Shown: positions 32,208 to 43,816 of the stretch, piece by piece | Layout: every line of letters starts with the position of its first letter | Numbering within the stretch: the first letter of the stretch is position 1 | Source of the DNA: Nannochloris sp. 'desiccata' | Taxonomy: Eukaryota > Chlorophyta > Trebouxiophyceae > Chlorellales > Chlorellaceae | Length of the DNA: 64,000 nt | NCBI GenBank assembly: GCA_019044685.2 | Contig: JAGTXX020000004.1 | Location: forward strand, 930,001-994,000 | Direction: 5' to 3' | The notes under the pieces: model-generated | What the model was told of the DNA's origin: nothing | Seen by the model: only the letters and a program-made list of their open reading frames with translations | Databases searched by the model: none | Program-made: the position numbers and the translations under genes

Positions 32208-34955
32208 ATGCTCCTTCGGCAATCCACGCTAGCTAGGGGCCCCCCAACCCGTGCTTGTCTCGCCTCGCGACCTTGCTCTGCCATCGCTGCCGCTCCTACT
32301 TTGAGCTCGCTTAGATCATCTCCATTCTCTCGTAGAGCACTCTCTCTACCAAGTAGATATACAGTTATAGCGTCTGCAGCAGAGAATAAAGAAACTCGAC
32401 AAGAAACAAATGAAATCTCAAGTGAGAACAGCATCCCGTTTTTCGCCGACGCTGCTCCGTCCCTTCCAGCCCAAGCAGCAGATACTGAACAACAACAATC
32501 AGGGAACGACGAAGAGAAAGATCCACGTATTGTAGCAGCAGAAGCAGCGCTTCTCAACCTCTACAAAGCATCTGCTGAGATATTCAAGCTTGTTATCTTA
32601 CTTCCACTTCGCTATGTAGTCATGATGCCTCTCGGCTGGGCCCTGACCCGTCTTGGTGTTCTTTCAGTAGATCCACAGGAAGTACTGAAACGATTGGAAG
32701 AAGCAAATTCAGCATCAAAATTGGAAGCTGATAAAGTAGCTGCAGTGTTACGTAGTCTTAATACGCATCATTCACAGGCAGTAGTTGAATTTGTAGATAG
32801 CAAAGGACTATTAACGCGCCCGGTCGAAAAAGAAGGAACAAGCGCTCCCTCTACTTCTAATAATGCTGCTTCTACCTCTACGTCTAGCGCTACACCAACC
32901 AAAGAACACAAAGTATCGTATGCAATTAATGCAGCTGTCGTTAGAGAATATCTCATCGCTCTCGTTCGCAGTGGGAAGATCAAAGACTACTCTGGCGACG
33001 GTGAAAATTCGATTACTGCCCCGCCTGCAGAAGGACACAGCCACCGTTCTCTTGGTCGGTTATTAGAAGAAATGAAGGCAGCAGTACAAGGAGTACCTGT
33101 AACAGCTGCTCCAGGTACTACAATCGCTCACCCATTGCATGTTATAGTGCAGCAAGGTTTCGGCAGCGGTGAAGTGTTGAGAAGCAGCGGCAAGGGCCAA
33201 ACACAGCCCATGCGAATTTTATTAACACTGTACAGCGTATTCTGGTTTTTTACGAGCTGTTTCTTCTTTGCTTTAGCTTTTGCTGTTGGTGCTGCGACTA
33301 TACGTCGGTTAAACTCTGGTGGAAGCATGTCGTCTGCTGGTGGCAATGGTGTTGGTGTTACAAGTGGTATTTCTGGGAGCAGCCTTCCAGGCATCGGTGG
33401 TGGAGGTGCATCTATGTTATCTCAAAATAAAGAGTATAACAAAGAAAATATCCCTGAGAAGTCGATTAAATCATTCAAAGATGTCAAGGGATGTGATGAA
33501 GCTATCACTGAGTTGCAAGAAATCGTACAGTACTTGAAATCACCAGAAAAATTTACCCGCTTGGGTGGAAAGTTACCTAAAGGTGTTTTATTAACTGGAC
33601 CACCAGGAACAGGTAAAACTTTACTCGCTAGAGCAGTTGCCGGTGAAGCTGGTGTGCCCTTTTTCTATAAAACAGGCTCAGAGTTCGACGAGATGTTTGT
33701 AGGGGTAGGCTCGCGTAGGGTTCGGTCATTATTTGCCGCTGCAAAGAAGAAAGCCCCTTGTATTGTATTCATCGATGAAGTGGACGCTGTCGGTGGTAAA
33801 CGTACAAATTGGGAATCGAGTGGTGGTAGTCGGAAAACTCTTAATCAGTTATTGACAGATATGGATGGGTTTGAAGAGAATTCTGGAGTGGTGGTCATGG
33901 CGGCGACTAATTTACAAGAATTACTCGACCCTGCATTGACTAGACCAGGTCGGTTTGACCGACAAGTGGCTGTGGGGCTACCTGATGTACGTGGCCGTCA
34001 ACAGATCATTGATTTGTATTTAGAAGGAAAGCCACTCGCATCAGATGTGGATTCTGAAAATTTAGCGAGAAGAACGCCTGGATTTTCTGGAGCTGAATTG
34101 GCGAATCTTGTCAATGAAGCTGCGTTATTAGCAGCTCGGAATGACGCCGACTCCATTAACGCACTGTTGTTAGACGAAGCAAGGGATAAAGTTTTAATGG
34201 GATCACCCAGATCGCTCGTTCAAAGCACCGAAGCCAGAAAGCTTACTGCCTACCACGAGGGCGGCCACGCTCTTGTGGCTTTATACACCCCCGGCGCCAA
34301 GCCTATTCACAAAGCAACTATTGTCCCACGCGGCCATGCACTTGGAATGGTCTCTCAAGTACCCGATAAGGATGAATACTCCACTACAAAGCAACAGATG
34401 ATGGCACATATTGATGTATGCATGGGCGGTAAAGCCGCAGAGGAGCTAATTTTTGGTTCTGATTTCGTTACTTCTGGTGCCACGTCAGATTTAAAGACAG
34501 CAACACGGTTGGCGAAATATATGGTGGAAGATTGTGGCATGAATGACCGTATTGGACCTGTTGCATTGCTTGATGGGAGCAATGGCAATGGAGGAGGCAG
34601 TGGGTCTGTTGGAGACGACGTTAGGAAGGCAGCTGATGAAGAAGTAACCAAAATTCTTAAAGATTCCTATAGCCGAGTAGCAACTCTACTCAAAAATAAA
34701 GAGAATGAGTTGCATGCTTTGGCTACTGAATTACTACAGAAAGAAACATTGGCACAGCGGGAGATAAAAGAATTATTATGGGGCGAACAAGCAGTTAAAG
34801 AAGAGGAAGACGCTCGTGCTGCATTGAAGGCAGCTGAAGATGCTGCTTTGCTTGAAGTTATAGCTGCGAGAGAGGCTAGGGGTCAAGCAGCTGCTGCAAC
34901 AGCAGGAGCGCAGGCTGCTTCTGCTGCTGCTTCTGCAAAGACTACCTCCAGCTAG
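32208..34955 (+). CDS. FTSH11: FtsH11-type organellar AAA zinc metalloprotease
   Basis: ATP-dependent membrane protease for protein quality control. It is a single exon of 915 residues. The Ser/Arg/Ala-rich start [20 protein letters not shown] is a plastid or mitochondrial targeting peptide. A hydrophobic segment lies at about residues 120-150, and a strong membrane helix ([20 protein letters not shown]) at about 340-365. The AAA module has Walker A GPPGTGKT (464-471), Walker [13 protein letters not shown] and the second region of homology [10 protein letters not shown]. The protease has HEGGH (683-687). Downstream, [20 protein letters not shown] and [15 protein letters not shown] match the FtsH11/i-AAA group, and the last one is nearer plant FtsH11 than FtsH4. 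The tail is Ala/Glu-rich. Catalytic residues all appear present. Plastid versus mitochondrial location is not decided by the sequence. Confidence 0.9.
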   Translation: MLLRQSTLARGPPTRACLASRPCSAIAAAPTLSSLRSSPFSRRALSLPSRYTVIASAAENKETRQETNEISSENSIPFFADAAPSLPAQAADTEQQQSGNDEEKDPRIVAAEAALLNLYKASAEIFKLVILLPLRYVVMMPLGWALTRLGVLSVDPQEVLKRLEEANSASKLEADKVAAVLRSLNTHHSQAVVEFVDSKGLLTRPVEKEGTSAPSTSNNAASTSTSSATPTKEHKVSYAINAAVVREYLIALVRSGKIKDYSGDGENSITAPPAEGHSHRSLGRLLEEMKAAVQGVPVTAAPGTTIAHPLHVIVQQGFGSGEVLRSSGKGQTQPMRILLTLYSVFWFFTSCFFFALAFAVGAATIRRLNSGGSMSSAGGNGVGVTSGISGSSLPGIGGGGASMLSQNKEYNKENIPEKSIKSFKDVKGCDEAITELQEIVQYLKSPEKFTRLGGKLPKGVLLTGPPGTGKTLLARAVAGEAGVPFFYKTGSEFDEMFVGVGSRRVRSLFAAAKKKAPCIVFIDEVDAVGGKRTNWESSGGSRKTLNQLLTDMDGFEENSGVVVMAATNLQELLDPALTRPGRFDRQVAVGLPDVRGRQQIIDLYLEGKPLASDVDSENLARRTPGFSGAELANLVNEAALLAARNDADSINALLLDEARDKVLMGSPRSLVQSTEARKLTAYHEGGHALVALYTPGAKPIHKATIVPRGHALGMVSQVPDKDEYSTTKQQMMAHIDVCMGGKAAEELIFGSDFVTSGATSDLKTATRLAKYMVEDCGMNDRIGPVALLDGSNGNGGGSGSVGDDVRKAADEEVTKILKDSYSRVATLLKNKENELHALATELLQKETLAQREIKELLWGEQAVKEEEDARAALKAAEDAALLEVIAAREARGQAAAATAGAQAASAAASAKTTSS

Positions 34956-35352
34956 CTAGACATACTACTCCTTACTACTACTATCATAGATTTTGTTTAC
35001 TTTGATTTGTATTCTGTACTACGAAATAATGATTTTCTTCCATTTTCTTCTATTATTCTATCTCAGAAAGGCGTGTAGAGGTTATCCCAGACAGCACACG
35101 TTTTAAAAGAATAAAGCACAGAGACAGAACGACGCAAAGATATTCATTTTCAAGGTATCAAGTTTTTTAGATGTCCGACGGTCAGTCATTGGGGTTCACA
35201 TTCTCGTCAGTATAGGTAAAACAAAGACTATCATTACTTACGTAATTTTCATTTATTTAATTATAATAGGCATTTATCAATATATCTTCTTTAGATACCG
35301 TAGAAGGCTATTTCTTTATTTCTTTCTTTTCTTCAACGGTCTAATTAATTAA
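34956..35352. other. intergenic between convergent genes
   Basis: AT-rich 3' flanks of FTSH11 and the CBM45-like gene. A short TTAA tandem lies at about 35342-35357. No gene was seen. Confidence 0.5.
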
Positions 35353-37941
35353 TTAATTGCCAAACAGCAATGGAATTTCAACATAGAAATTACCACCTTG
35401 CCCACTCGCAGGCATTAACCAACTGCCTTCTTCAGTTGTCTTCAACACAAACTCAAGCCCACGAATACCACTGGCAGCCACCTCTGCTAAAGGTAACCTC
35501 AAACACGCTCCATGCATTATGGGATCTACAAACGCTGGACTGCCATCTTTCTTGGTGATGGTAAATTGTTGTAAAGGTACCCAAGGTAAAGTTCCCGGAG
35601 CAGCAGGGGCAGGGGAGCCTTCAATTGATCCTTCAGAAGGCTGAGATTTCCATCCTACAGGAGGAGCACGCCATTTCCCATGTTGATGGGGGACTGCACC
35701 GAAATGTAAAAGAACCGGAGCCAGAAGACCTGCGCTTGTGTTGGTGGTGGTGTGTGGGAAGGATTCTGCGACACAGATAGAGATGACGATGGTATCAAAT
35801 GCAGGGGGAGGTTTCTTCGGGGCTGCAGAAGTAGCATCAGTATTATCTAAAGTAGTTGGTGAAGCTTCAGCACCATTGTCGGTGTCGGGGTTTGTAGAGA
35901 GAGCCGAAGAAGCTTCACTGGAGTCTGTAGTCAACACTCCTGTGGCTGAAGAATATGTCGTACCAGATAATGCAGCTTGTACACCTCGTGCATTCCCTTC
36001 TAGATAGACTTGCATCAGCATGGTAGCATCAAGTCCAGCAACATGTGCTACATTTTGAGACACAAAAGCGACTTGGCGACGGACGCTGTCACCGCTGCCA
36101 AAAGCCGAAAATGGCCAAAAAGAACCGGAAGAAGAATCTCCATTTCCTGAAGATTCAGCCATTTGTGAAGCGACAGTTTCAAGATCATGTTGAGTGACTT
36201 CAGCAGACCGGCCACGAAGGGTAGCAGCGTGGCGACGGGCACTCTCCACAGCAGCGGAAACTTCAATTGCTAAGCGGGAAGCTTCATCCGATGCAGTTTT
36301 ATACATTTCCCACAGCCGTTCTTTCTCTTGTTGGGCACGCCGTGCTTCTAAAGATGCTGCATCGTAGATTTGAAGAGTTTCATCGACCTCGTGGCATCGA
36401 GACAGTAAAGCAGCGACCTGCTGTGCACGCTGTGCTTGGTTTTCTTTTTCACTTTCTACTTCATTATTATTAGAAGAAGAAAACTCGCTTTCAGTATTTG
36501 TACTATTATCGTTCTGGTCGTGCAAATGGTGCTGTGCTGCAGAGAGGATTAATCGCAACTGCTGTACTTGTTTACTTAAAGCAAAGCTTGGTTGTGCTGG
36601 GTAGTCGCCAATAGGTTCCCATGAGCTGATAGCAGCAAGCCAACCTGAAGGCTTTTCTTCCTCATCTTTCTCTAAAATAGTGTTGATTTCATCACTTGTT
36701 TCATCAACAGCAACACTATTTCCTTCTTTTGCTTCTCCTATAATAGCTTGTGCTTGAGCTTGTGCTTCATCCTCACTTCCGCTGCTGCTCATATCTCTTG
36801 AGCTCAAAGCGATTGCTCTAGCCCATCCCCATGCATCAAGGCTATCTACAGCAATCGCACTCAAATCTTCTTCAGTAAAAGTGGTAGGTTTTGCCGGTGC
36901 TGGAAAAGTAGTAATAGCCTCTGCAGATGAGGATGCCAGAGCAGACGCTGCTGCTTCGAATTCCAATTTTTCACTCGCCAGCCTCACTTTTCTATACAAC
37001 GCAATCGGTTCACTAAAATCCACCCAGAAATCGGAGTTATTTCCAGGTTTAATCCATTCAGGATGGCCACCATCAGATCTTTTTAAGACAAATTTCACCC
37101 CTCCTTGTTCCTCTAAAAAGCCTTCGATGGGGATCTGAACAACTACAGAGAAAACGGTAGCTGAACTGGCAGCTTCTCCTCCAATAACAGGTGCATAAGG
37201 ACCGAAATTAGTTTGCCAAGCAGTCAATCCATAGGGTTGAGAGACACCAGGAGAGGTATGCCAGCCTTGAGGGATAGAGTTTGCCCAAGCAGCTGCTGGA
37301 GAGTCGGATAAACTCCAATGCAACAACATGCTGCGAAGATCGTCATGTAATGGAGGCATAGCGATTGAAATGCATGCTAAGAGATACGGAACTTCTTCAG
37401 AAATACACACTGCAGATTGAGTAATTAAAGCTGCTCCAGGAAGCCAACTTAATTGTTGAAGATTAGGCTTGAAGCGTTTATACAAGGCTGTCTCGCCCCT
37501 AAGAGAGTCTTTGAAAGAATCAAGGCGATAGTTGGCATGGTGGCGAAGCATGTCAGCCGTGACGCTGTTTCCGCCGCCTAAAGCAGTCTCTGCACCGTCA
37601 CGAAGCTCGTTGATAGTAGCGTGAGCTTGGCCAATGACTTCTGACAAACGATTATGAGCATCCTGCCAAATACGGTCCGCCTCCTGAGCTGGCTCATGAG
37701 CATCATGAGCAATGCTTTGGGCCTCCTCTAATGCTGGGAGGAGCTCACAAGCGCGCGTATAGGCTTGATCAGCTTCGGTTTTGATCTCTTGGAAACTGGC
37801 AAATTGTTGTTGTGCTCGAATCGGACCAGAACGGGTAGTATAATATGCCAGCTTGCGTGCACCGTAAGATTTCAGCGCGTGAAGCACATGTGTTTGTCTG
37901 AAAGCCGGTCTGCCAAGCAACCGAGAGGGGTTAAGAAACAT
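35353..37941 (-). CDS. double CBM45-like starch-binding protein with coiled coils
   Basis: Two copies of a module resembling the CBM45 starch-binding domains found at the N-terminus of glucan water dikinases, but no dikinase domain. Copy one reads LHWSLSDSPAAAWANSIPQG, then FVLKRSDGGHPEWIKPGNNS and DFWVDF. Copy two, at the C-terminus, reads VLLHFGAVPHQHGKWRAPP, then FVLKTTEEGSWLMPASGQGG and NFYVEI. The order Leu-His-(Trp/Phe)...Trp...Phe-Val-Leu-Lys...Trp-(Ile/Leu)...(Asp/Asn)-Phe-(Trp/Tyr)-Val matches CBM45. Between them are an acidic linker and helical stretches likely to coil. I start at ATG 37941 (862 residues), giving a leader MFLNPSRLLGRPAFRQTHVL of targeting type. An ATG at 37995 adds 18 residues. 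It may organise or recruit enzymes to starch; that is inference. It is divergent from ChlD. Confidence 0.7.
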   Translation of the reverse strand: MFLNPSRLLGRPAFRQTHVLHALKSYGARKLAYYTTRSGPIRAQQQFASFQEIKTEADQAYTRACELLPALEEAQSIAHDAHEPAQEADRIWQDAHNRLSEVIGQAHATINELRDGAETALGGGNSVTADMLRHHANYRLDSFKDSLRGETALYKRFKPNLQQLSWLPGAALITQSAVCISEEVPYLLACISIAMPPLHDDLRSMLLHWSLSDSPAAAWANSIPQGWHTSPGVSQPYGLTAWQTNFGPYAPVIGGEAASSATVFSVVVQIPIEGFLEEQGGVKFVLKRSDGGHPEWIKPGNNSDFWVDFSEPIALYRKVRLASEKLEFEAAASALASSSAEAITTFPAPAKPTTFTEEDLSAIAVDSLDAWGWARAIALSSRDMSSSGSEDEAQAQAQAIIGEAKEGNSVAVDETSDEINTILEKDEEEKPSGWLAAISSWEPIGDYPAQPSFALSKQVQQLRLILSAAQHHLHDQNDNSTNTESEFSSSNNNEVESEKENQAQRAQQVAALLSRCHEVDETLQIYDAASLEARRAQQEKERLWEMYKTASDEASRLAIEVSAAVESARRHAATLRGRSAEVTQHDLETVASQMAESSGNGDSSSGSFWPFSAFGSGDSVRRQVAFVSQNVAHVAGLDATMLMQVYLEGNARGVQAALSGTTYSSATGVLTTDSSEASSALSTNPDTDNGAEASPTTLDNTDATSAAPKKPPPAFDTIVISICVAESFPHTTTNTSAGLLAPVLLHFGAVPHQHGKWRAPPVGWKSQPSEGSIEGSPAPAAPGTLPWVPLQQFTITKKDGSPAFVDPIMHGACLRLPLAEVAASGIRGLEFVLKTTEEGSWLMPASGQGGNFYVEIPLLFGN

Positions 37942-38345
37942 TTTAAGTTGACAGCTTGAAGAATTGAGTCCACTATTATTTATTTTTCCAGACATTATAT
38001 AATTTGCATGCCCCAATAGCAACCTTAGATTATTTTGAAGATGTCAATAATAGTATAAGTCCACAATATCTCCAAAAATAATAAGGTTTTCTGCTTTGAA
38101 TTTAAACTGCAACCATGGTCGAAACAAAAGCTAGTGAGATAAAGCGCGGGTCTATCTCCGTTTGATAGCGTCTAGAGGACACTCTACTCTCCCTCAATGT
38201 TATAGAAGTTTCCATTACAATATAACATATTCAAATTAGAGCCCCTGCATCGCACATTGCCCGTTTCAAGACCCAAACTAAAGCTTTTTAATTAGTTAAA
38301 ACCAATCTTTTCGATTAAACGCTTTAGTTCTGGTTAATTTTTAAT
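37942..38345. promoter_or_regulatory. divergent promoter region, CBM45-like gene / CHLD
   Basis: 404 bp between the two starts, AT-rich on the ChlD side. No element was identified. The shared region would allow joint control of a starch-related and a chlorophyll gene; this is inference. Confidence 0.4.
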
Positions 38346-40760
38346 ATGAACGGTTTAGAACTCCTTCGTGGAAATAGAGGACTCGTGTCTTCTGCCCAAT
38401 CTACCTTCCGGGGACGTCGTCTGTCAAAGGCCACAAATGCATCTGCTGCGTTAGCCAGACGTGTCTCTCGCATGGGCTTGACCCCAGTTGCCGTTGCAGA
38501 AGTGTCTAATGCTGCTGAACAGCGCGGTAAGTCAGTGTGAAATTGCAAATTTCGGGATTTTCTTCAGCATGTAAAAGATAATGAGCTTGACATGTTTCAA
38601 GATATTTTCTCTTCTGACACATTTCTCTTCTTCTCCCCTCTAAACTTTACAGCTAAACAAGCCGCTGCTCTAGAAGCCGACCAGGATGCCGGCTTTGTCT
38701 CTAACAAGCCTGTTCGCTTACAGCGCAGTTACCCTCTTGCCGCTGTCGTCGGTATGGATCACGTCAAACAAGCCTTATTGCTTGGCGCTGTAGACAACCA
38801 GCTCGGTGGAATTGCCATTGCTGGTCGCCGTGGTACTGCCAAGTCCATCATGGCTCGTGGTATTCACTCTTTGATGCCTCCTATTGAAGTCATCGATGGC
38901 TCCATCTGCAATGCCGACCCTGAAAATCCCTCCGAATGGGAGGATGGTCTTGCTGAGAAAATGGCTGGTCTTTCTGAGATGCCTACTAAAATTAGGGATG
39001 CCCCATTCATCCAAATTCCTCTCGGTGTCACCGAGGATCGGTTAGTTGGGACAGTTGACATTGAGGCATCCATGAAGGAAGGAAAGCCTGTCTTCCAGCC
39101 TGGCCTTCTCGCTGAAGCTCATCGTGGTATTTTGTATGTCGATGAGCTTAACCTGTTGGATGATGGTATTGCCAATTTGTTGCTTTCTATTTTGTCAGAT
39201 GGTGTCAACGTTGTCGAGCGTGAAGGTATCTCAATTTCTCATCCTTGCCGTCCTCTGCTGCTCGCCACCTGGAACCCCGAAGAAGGTAATCTCAGGGATC
39301 ACTTACTTGACCGTATCGCTATTACTTTATCTGCTGATGTCCCTTATACCTTCCAAACTCGTGTGCAAGCTGTCGAGGCAGCAACTCGTTTCCAAGATAA
39401 GCCTGTTGAAGTCATCGCAGAAGCCGAAGAGACGACTGATGCCCTCCGAGGTAACATTCTCTTTGCTCGTGAGTACTTACCTGAGATTAAAATGGGTGAA
39501 AAACAAGTCAAATACCTCGTTGAAGAATCTCGTCGTGGTGGTGTCATGGGTCATCGTGCTGAACTCTTTGCTGTCCGTGTAGCTAAAGCAGCAGCAGCCC
39601 TTGAAGGCCGTGATTCCGTCACTCCTGAAGATTTACAAAAGGCAGTACAGCTTGTTATCTTACCTCGTGCTACTTTACAAGATCAACCCCCTCCGGAGGA
39701 TGAACAGCCACCACCTCCTCCTCCTCCACCTACGCAAGACCAACAAGAGGAAGAAGAGGATGAGAAGGATGAGCAAGAAGAGGATGAAAATGACGAACCA
39801 GAAGAGCCAGAAGCTGATCAAATCCCAGAAGAATTTATGTTTGAATCTGAAGGTGTCATCCTCGATCCTAGTATTCTCATGTTTGCCAGCCAGCAACAAC
39901 GCGCTCAAGGTAAAACTGGAAAGGCCAAGACAATGATTTTCTCAGAAGATCGTGGCCGCTATATTAAACCCATGCTGCCTAAATCTGGTAAAGTCAATCG
40001 TCTTGCTGTTGATGCCACTCTCCGTACTGCTGCCCCTTATCAACGTGCCCGTCGTGAGAGACAAATTGCATCAGGTAAAACTGACAAGCCTGTTTATGTC
40101 GAGAAATCAGATATGCGTAGTAAACGGTTAGCCCGAAAAGCAGGTGCCTTGGTTATGTTTGTCGTCGATGCTTCAGGTTCTATGGCTTTGAATCGAATGT
40201 CTTCTGCTAAAGGAGCGGTAATGAGGCTCCTCGCGGAATCATATACCTCGAGAGACTTTGTTTCATTAATTCCATTTTATGGAGATAAAGCTGAGATGTT
40301 GTTACCTCCCAGTAAATCTATCGCTATGGCACGTCGTCGTTTGGATTCTTTACCATGCGGTGGTGGTTCTCCATTGGCCCATGGCTTGTCTCTTGCAGTG
40401 CGATTTGGTATGCAAGCATGCCAAGGCGGTGATGTTGGTCGAGTGATGGTTGTATTAATTACTGATGGCCGTGCAAACGTCAGTTTGGCAAAATCGAATG
40501 ATGATCCTGATGCTATTGGTCCCGATGCACCAAAACCTTCACAAGAGCAGCTTAAAGATGAAGTTTTGGATATGGCAAAGAGGGTGGCTGCCGGTGGTAT
40601 GCAATTGCTTGTGATCGATACGGAGAATAAATTTGTTTCTACTGGATTTGCTGAAGAGATTGCCAAGGCAGCTGGTGGAAAGTATTATTATTTGCCTAAT
40701 GCAAGTGATGCTGCTATTGCTGCTGCTACCTCGGATGCAATGGCAATGGCTAAGCAGTAA
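38346..40760 (+). CDS. CHLD: magnesium chelatase subunit D
   Basis: Plastid subunit that, with ChlI (ATPase) and ChlH, inserts magnesium into protoporphyrin IX. Exons are 38346-38526 and 38653-40760 with a 126-bp phase-1 intron (GTAAGT...TACAG), giving 762 residues. The first 60 residues ([20 protein letters not shown], rich in Arg, Ser and Ala) are a transit peptide. The AAA part has GRRGTAKS at about 118-125 and [13 protein letters not shown]. The centre has the diagnostic Pro run followed by a long acidic stretch. The C-terminal integrin-I domain carries the MIDAS motif DASGSM from about residue 566. Length and order match plant and algal ChlD. The intron falls near the transit-peptide/mature junction, as in several other genes here. 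Confidence 0.96.
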
Positions 40761-41085
40761 AAAAAAATTAAGACATAGAAAAGGACGTCCGCTTCAATTC
40801 ATTTAATTTTATAATTCATTCATGGAATAGTATGCATGTTTTATTGTGTTATGGTAGGAATAAAATAGAAAGTAAACCTATTCAGATAAGTAGATAAAGT
40901 AGCGTAGTATGTAGGTCATTTCATATTTTCAAACTTATATTTTGTGAACTGACGAAAGAAAAGAAGAAGAATAAATTTTATCGGGGCGATGTTGTATTTT
41001 TTAAATACAACGAGGCTAAAACCTTTGAGAATTGCAGTAGTCACTTACATGTCGTTAAATATACATAACTAATAACCTATTTCTC
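40761..41085. other. intergenic between convergent genes
   Basis: AT-rich 3' flanks of CHLD and the frataxin gene. Nothing else was seen. Confidence 0.5.
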
Positions 41086-41932
41086 TCATTGTTGACAATA
41101 ATTGCCATCTACACAGGCATTCATCTTCTCACAGCTACTACAAGGATTCAAATTAATAGCAACCCCCGTCAACTGTTCCAGCTCACTTTCCAACCGTTCA
41201 TGTAATTTATGACCATCTCTACTGTAAATCCAATTTCCTTTATAGAAATCGTATCGTATGGGTCCACTTACGGGTGATGACATCCATATTTGTCTATTCG
41301 GGGTCTGTTTATTGATTACATAGGTACCTAGAGTACCACCGAGCTGTACCGTCAGGACACCTTGGCTATACTCGATGTCTTGATCGTCGTTATCGAGGTC
41401 TATAGAATCGAGATATTGTTCAATGACGTCGTAAAAGTTGTCGAGAGTAGAATCTGCGAGTTTATGGAAGGCGTTCTCTGCTAGAGTTTGGTCTTCTCTG
41501 TGGAAAAAGAGGGCAAGAGAGATGGAGAGAAATGAATTAGTTGTTAGGGGAACGATGTTGTTCCTTTTAGTAAGTGGAGGTTGGAAATAAGGGAAATAAG
41601 GGAAATTTTAGGCTTACAATGTAATAGCTGTGCTGTAGAAATTGCTGTTGCGGAAATGAGGCGTTAGTAAAGCTGAAGAGGGACCCTGCAAACAATTGAG
41701 GAAGGGGGGAGCGGCGTTGGAGGCATAGGAAAAACATTATTAATTCAACGAGTGTTTATTGAAATAAACAACAATGCTGCTCTATTAATGTAATAACTAC
41801 CTTTTCTAAATAAGAATTAAGGAGTGGGAAGACTTTAAAGGCTGCTAATTCAGGCTGCAAGCTCGCAATCAGATCATTTCTTGTGGCCAAGAATCGCAGA
41901 CCGCGAGCAAGCCCACGATGCCTCAGCGCCAT
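41086..41932 (-). CDS. FH: frataxin with cysteine-rich C-terminal tail
   Basis: Iron-sulfur cluster assembly factor of mitochondria (and plastids in plants) that stimulates cysteine desulfurase. Exons are 41801-41932, 41618-41685 and 41086-41497 (phases 0 and 2), giving 203 residues. The start MALRHRGLARGLRFLATRND is a targeting peptide. The fold is recognisable: the acidic helix EDQTLAENAFHKLADSTLDN, continuing with acidic residues to about DLDNDDQDIEYSQGVL; the sheet segment LTVQLGGTLGTYVINKQTPN; then QIWMSSPVSGPIRYDFYKGN and WIYSRDGHKLHERLESEL. The GTYVINKQ, QIW-SP-SGP-RYD and HDG-like elements are family signatures. After the usual end there is an extra tail with Cys186, Cys189, Cys195 and Cys201, absent from typical frataxins. 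The gene is divergent, 186 bp from the coiled-coil gene. Confidence 0.92.
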
Positions 41933-42118
41933 TACTACTGATGATATGGATTTATCAAAAATTAGGAAATGCGCCTTAATGTTGCAATGTTGGGGGATAA
42001 ACACGCCACGTCATCCCGCAGCAGGCTGTTCCGTTCAACGGTTGACCATTTTGCAGAGCGTTTCACGCGATACGGGGCATTAGATGGATTGTAAGCACAA
42101 TTAACTTGATCTAATACT
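41933..42118. promoter_or_regulatory. short divergent promoter, frataxin / coiled-coil gene
   Basis: Only 186 bp separate the two divergent start codons, so the promoters must overlap. No TATA-like or other element stands out. Confidence 0.4.
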
Positions 42119-43816
42119 ATGTCGACGTTGGAAAGTCTCGGAAACGCGCACCAAAGGGGGAAACCTCTTTCACGAGGCGAGGATGTCATCCCACAGAAAA
42201 CTCAACAACAAGGCGATTTTACATCAAATTGGTCAATCCCAGCCACCCATGGATCACCCAATATTCCAATACAGACAAAACAGAGCCCACATACTGTATC
42301 ACAAAGGAGCGCATACTCAAAATTGGCCTCAGTTTTTGAAGACCTTGACCGTCAATGCCAAGAGAGGTCCTCCAAGGTCGAATCTAACGCTAAAGAAGCT
42401 TTGAGAACACAATTAACTGCTTGGATAAAGTCTAGAGAGACATTATATCTCGCTCAGCTGCGCGATGCGTCTGAACACTTCCGTAAAACGACCATTGCAG
42501 TGGTAAAGCAGCGTCAGGCGGCAGAGCTCAGTCAAGCTCTCGTCAATGAGAAGGTAAAATTCGCTGATGAATACCATTCTAAGCTCAAAGAAGTACAATA
42601 TGAAAGAGATCAAGTGGTACAGCGCAGACTTGAACTAGTCCGTCAAATGGAAGAGGCAGCAGCAGCTTTGGTGGGACGGAGGTCGAAAGAAGACCACCTT
42701 GTTGAAGAAAACAGCAGCAGAGAAGTCAATATGCAAAATAATGTTACAGATAATAGAGAAGTTTCAGGAAACGGAATTATGCCTTTTAAAATGGAAGCTA
42801 ATCATGGTAAAGAAGAGTTGGCGGCTGCTGTCCAAGCTCGCGACGAGGCTCTAGAGTCTTTAGAAATTGCCAGAAACCTTCAACAAAAAGCCGTTTCAGA
42901 GTCACGTTCACTAAAACAGAAGTATGAAGATGGTAAAAGGTCGTGGGAAAGGGATATTGCAGCATATGAACAGAGTCTGAAAGAATTTGAAACTGCTGCC
43001 GAGGGTGCTTGTGCTAAGATCTCCTCCCTTAAAGCAGAGCTCAAAGCTGTGCAGTTTAAGTTAACAGCGCAGGAAGAAAATGATAATAAGCTATCAGAAA
43101 GTGAAAGAAACATGCTGGTAGAGAGAGCTGCGGTAGCAGAAGCTGCTGCAGCGGCAGCAGAGGAGGCCAAAAAAGAGCTAGAAAGATGCTCTGCTGCAGC
43201 AGAGGTAGCCCGCACAGCTGCCGATTCTCAGGCATTTCACTTACGCCACCGCCTTGAGGAACTAATTAAAGAAAATAGCGCATTACAAAGAGGTATGGTC
43301 GCTGCAGAAGAAGCAGTGCAAGCTGCATGTTCCGCAGAGAAGGCCACTGCCGCGGACCGAGCAGGGCTGGTTGAAAAGGTAACAGCTACTAAAGAAGCCC
43401 TTGCAACCCATCGTGCCGCCATTTCCCAGCTAGAAATTCAACTCAAAGAAGAGCGTACGCAACGTGAAGCATTGAAAACTGTCGCTCAAAACGCAGCTAT
43501 GCTTCAAATAAAAGCTGCAGCATGGGAAGAAAAGACTTTGCGCCATGCTGAAGACACACGACTGCGCCTTGCTGCAGCATTAAGAGACATTGAAGCAGTC
43601 TGTCTTGCGGCACGAGCGCTCGGACAATTTTCTGCTAGTAATACGAAATATTCAGCTCCACTGTTTCATACTATCAAAGAAAGTGAAGATCATGCAGCAG
43701 AGGCAGCAGCCTGGTTAAGAGAAGCTCAAATTGAAGGGAAAGCCCTGGCATCCTCCGCACCTTATTGCTCTTCTTCTCCATTATTGTCTAGTGTTGATTG
43801 CAGAATATCTCTTTGA
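42119..43816 (+). CDS. coiled-coil protein of unknown function
   Basis: Family not recognised. It is a single exon of 565 residues from ATG 42119. The first 65 residues are polar and disordered. From about residue 65 to 525 it is almost continuous helix-forming sequence rich in Glu, Ala, Lys and Gln with heptad-like spacing (for example RQAAELSQALVNEKVKFADE and the AVAEAAAAAAEEAKKELERC stretch). Short breaks occur near residues 190-220. Basic and acidic residues alternate, as in cytoskeletal or centrosomal coiled coils. There are no membrane segments and no signal peptide. Eight or more short Ala runs suggest slippage-driven change. Function could be structural; nothing in the sequence fixes it. 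The shared 186-bp promoter with frataxin gives no functional hint by itself. Confidence 0.75.
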   Translation: MSTLESLGNAHQRGKPLSRGEDVIPQKTQQQGDFTSNWSIPATHGSPNIPIQTKQSPHTVSQRSAYSKLASVFEDLDRQCQERSSKVESNAKEALRTQLTAWIKSRETLYLAQLRDASEHFRKTTIAVVKQRQAAELSQALVNEKVKFADEYHSKLKEVQYERDQVVQRRLELVRQMEEAAAALVGRRSKEDHLVEENSSREVNMQNNVTDNREVSGNGIMPFKMEANHGKEELAAAVQARDEALESLEIARNLQQKAVSESRSLKQKYEDGKRSWERDIAAYEQSLKEFETAAEGACAKISSLKAELKAVQFKLTAQEENDNKLSESERNMLVERAAVAEAAAAAAEEAKKELERCSAAAEVARTAADSQAFHLRHRLEELIKENSALQRGMVAAEEAVQAACSAEKATAADRAGLVEKVTATKEALATHRAAISQLEIQLKEERTQREALKTVAQNAAMLQIKAAAWEEKTLRHAEDTRLRLAAALRDIEAVCLAARALGQFSASNTKYSAPLFHTIKESEDHAAEAAAWLREAQIEGKALASSAPYCSSSPLLSSVDCRISL

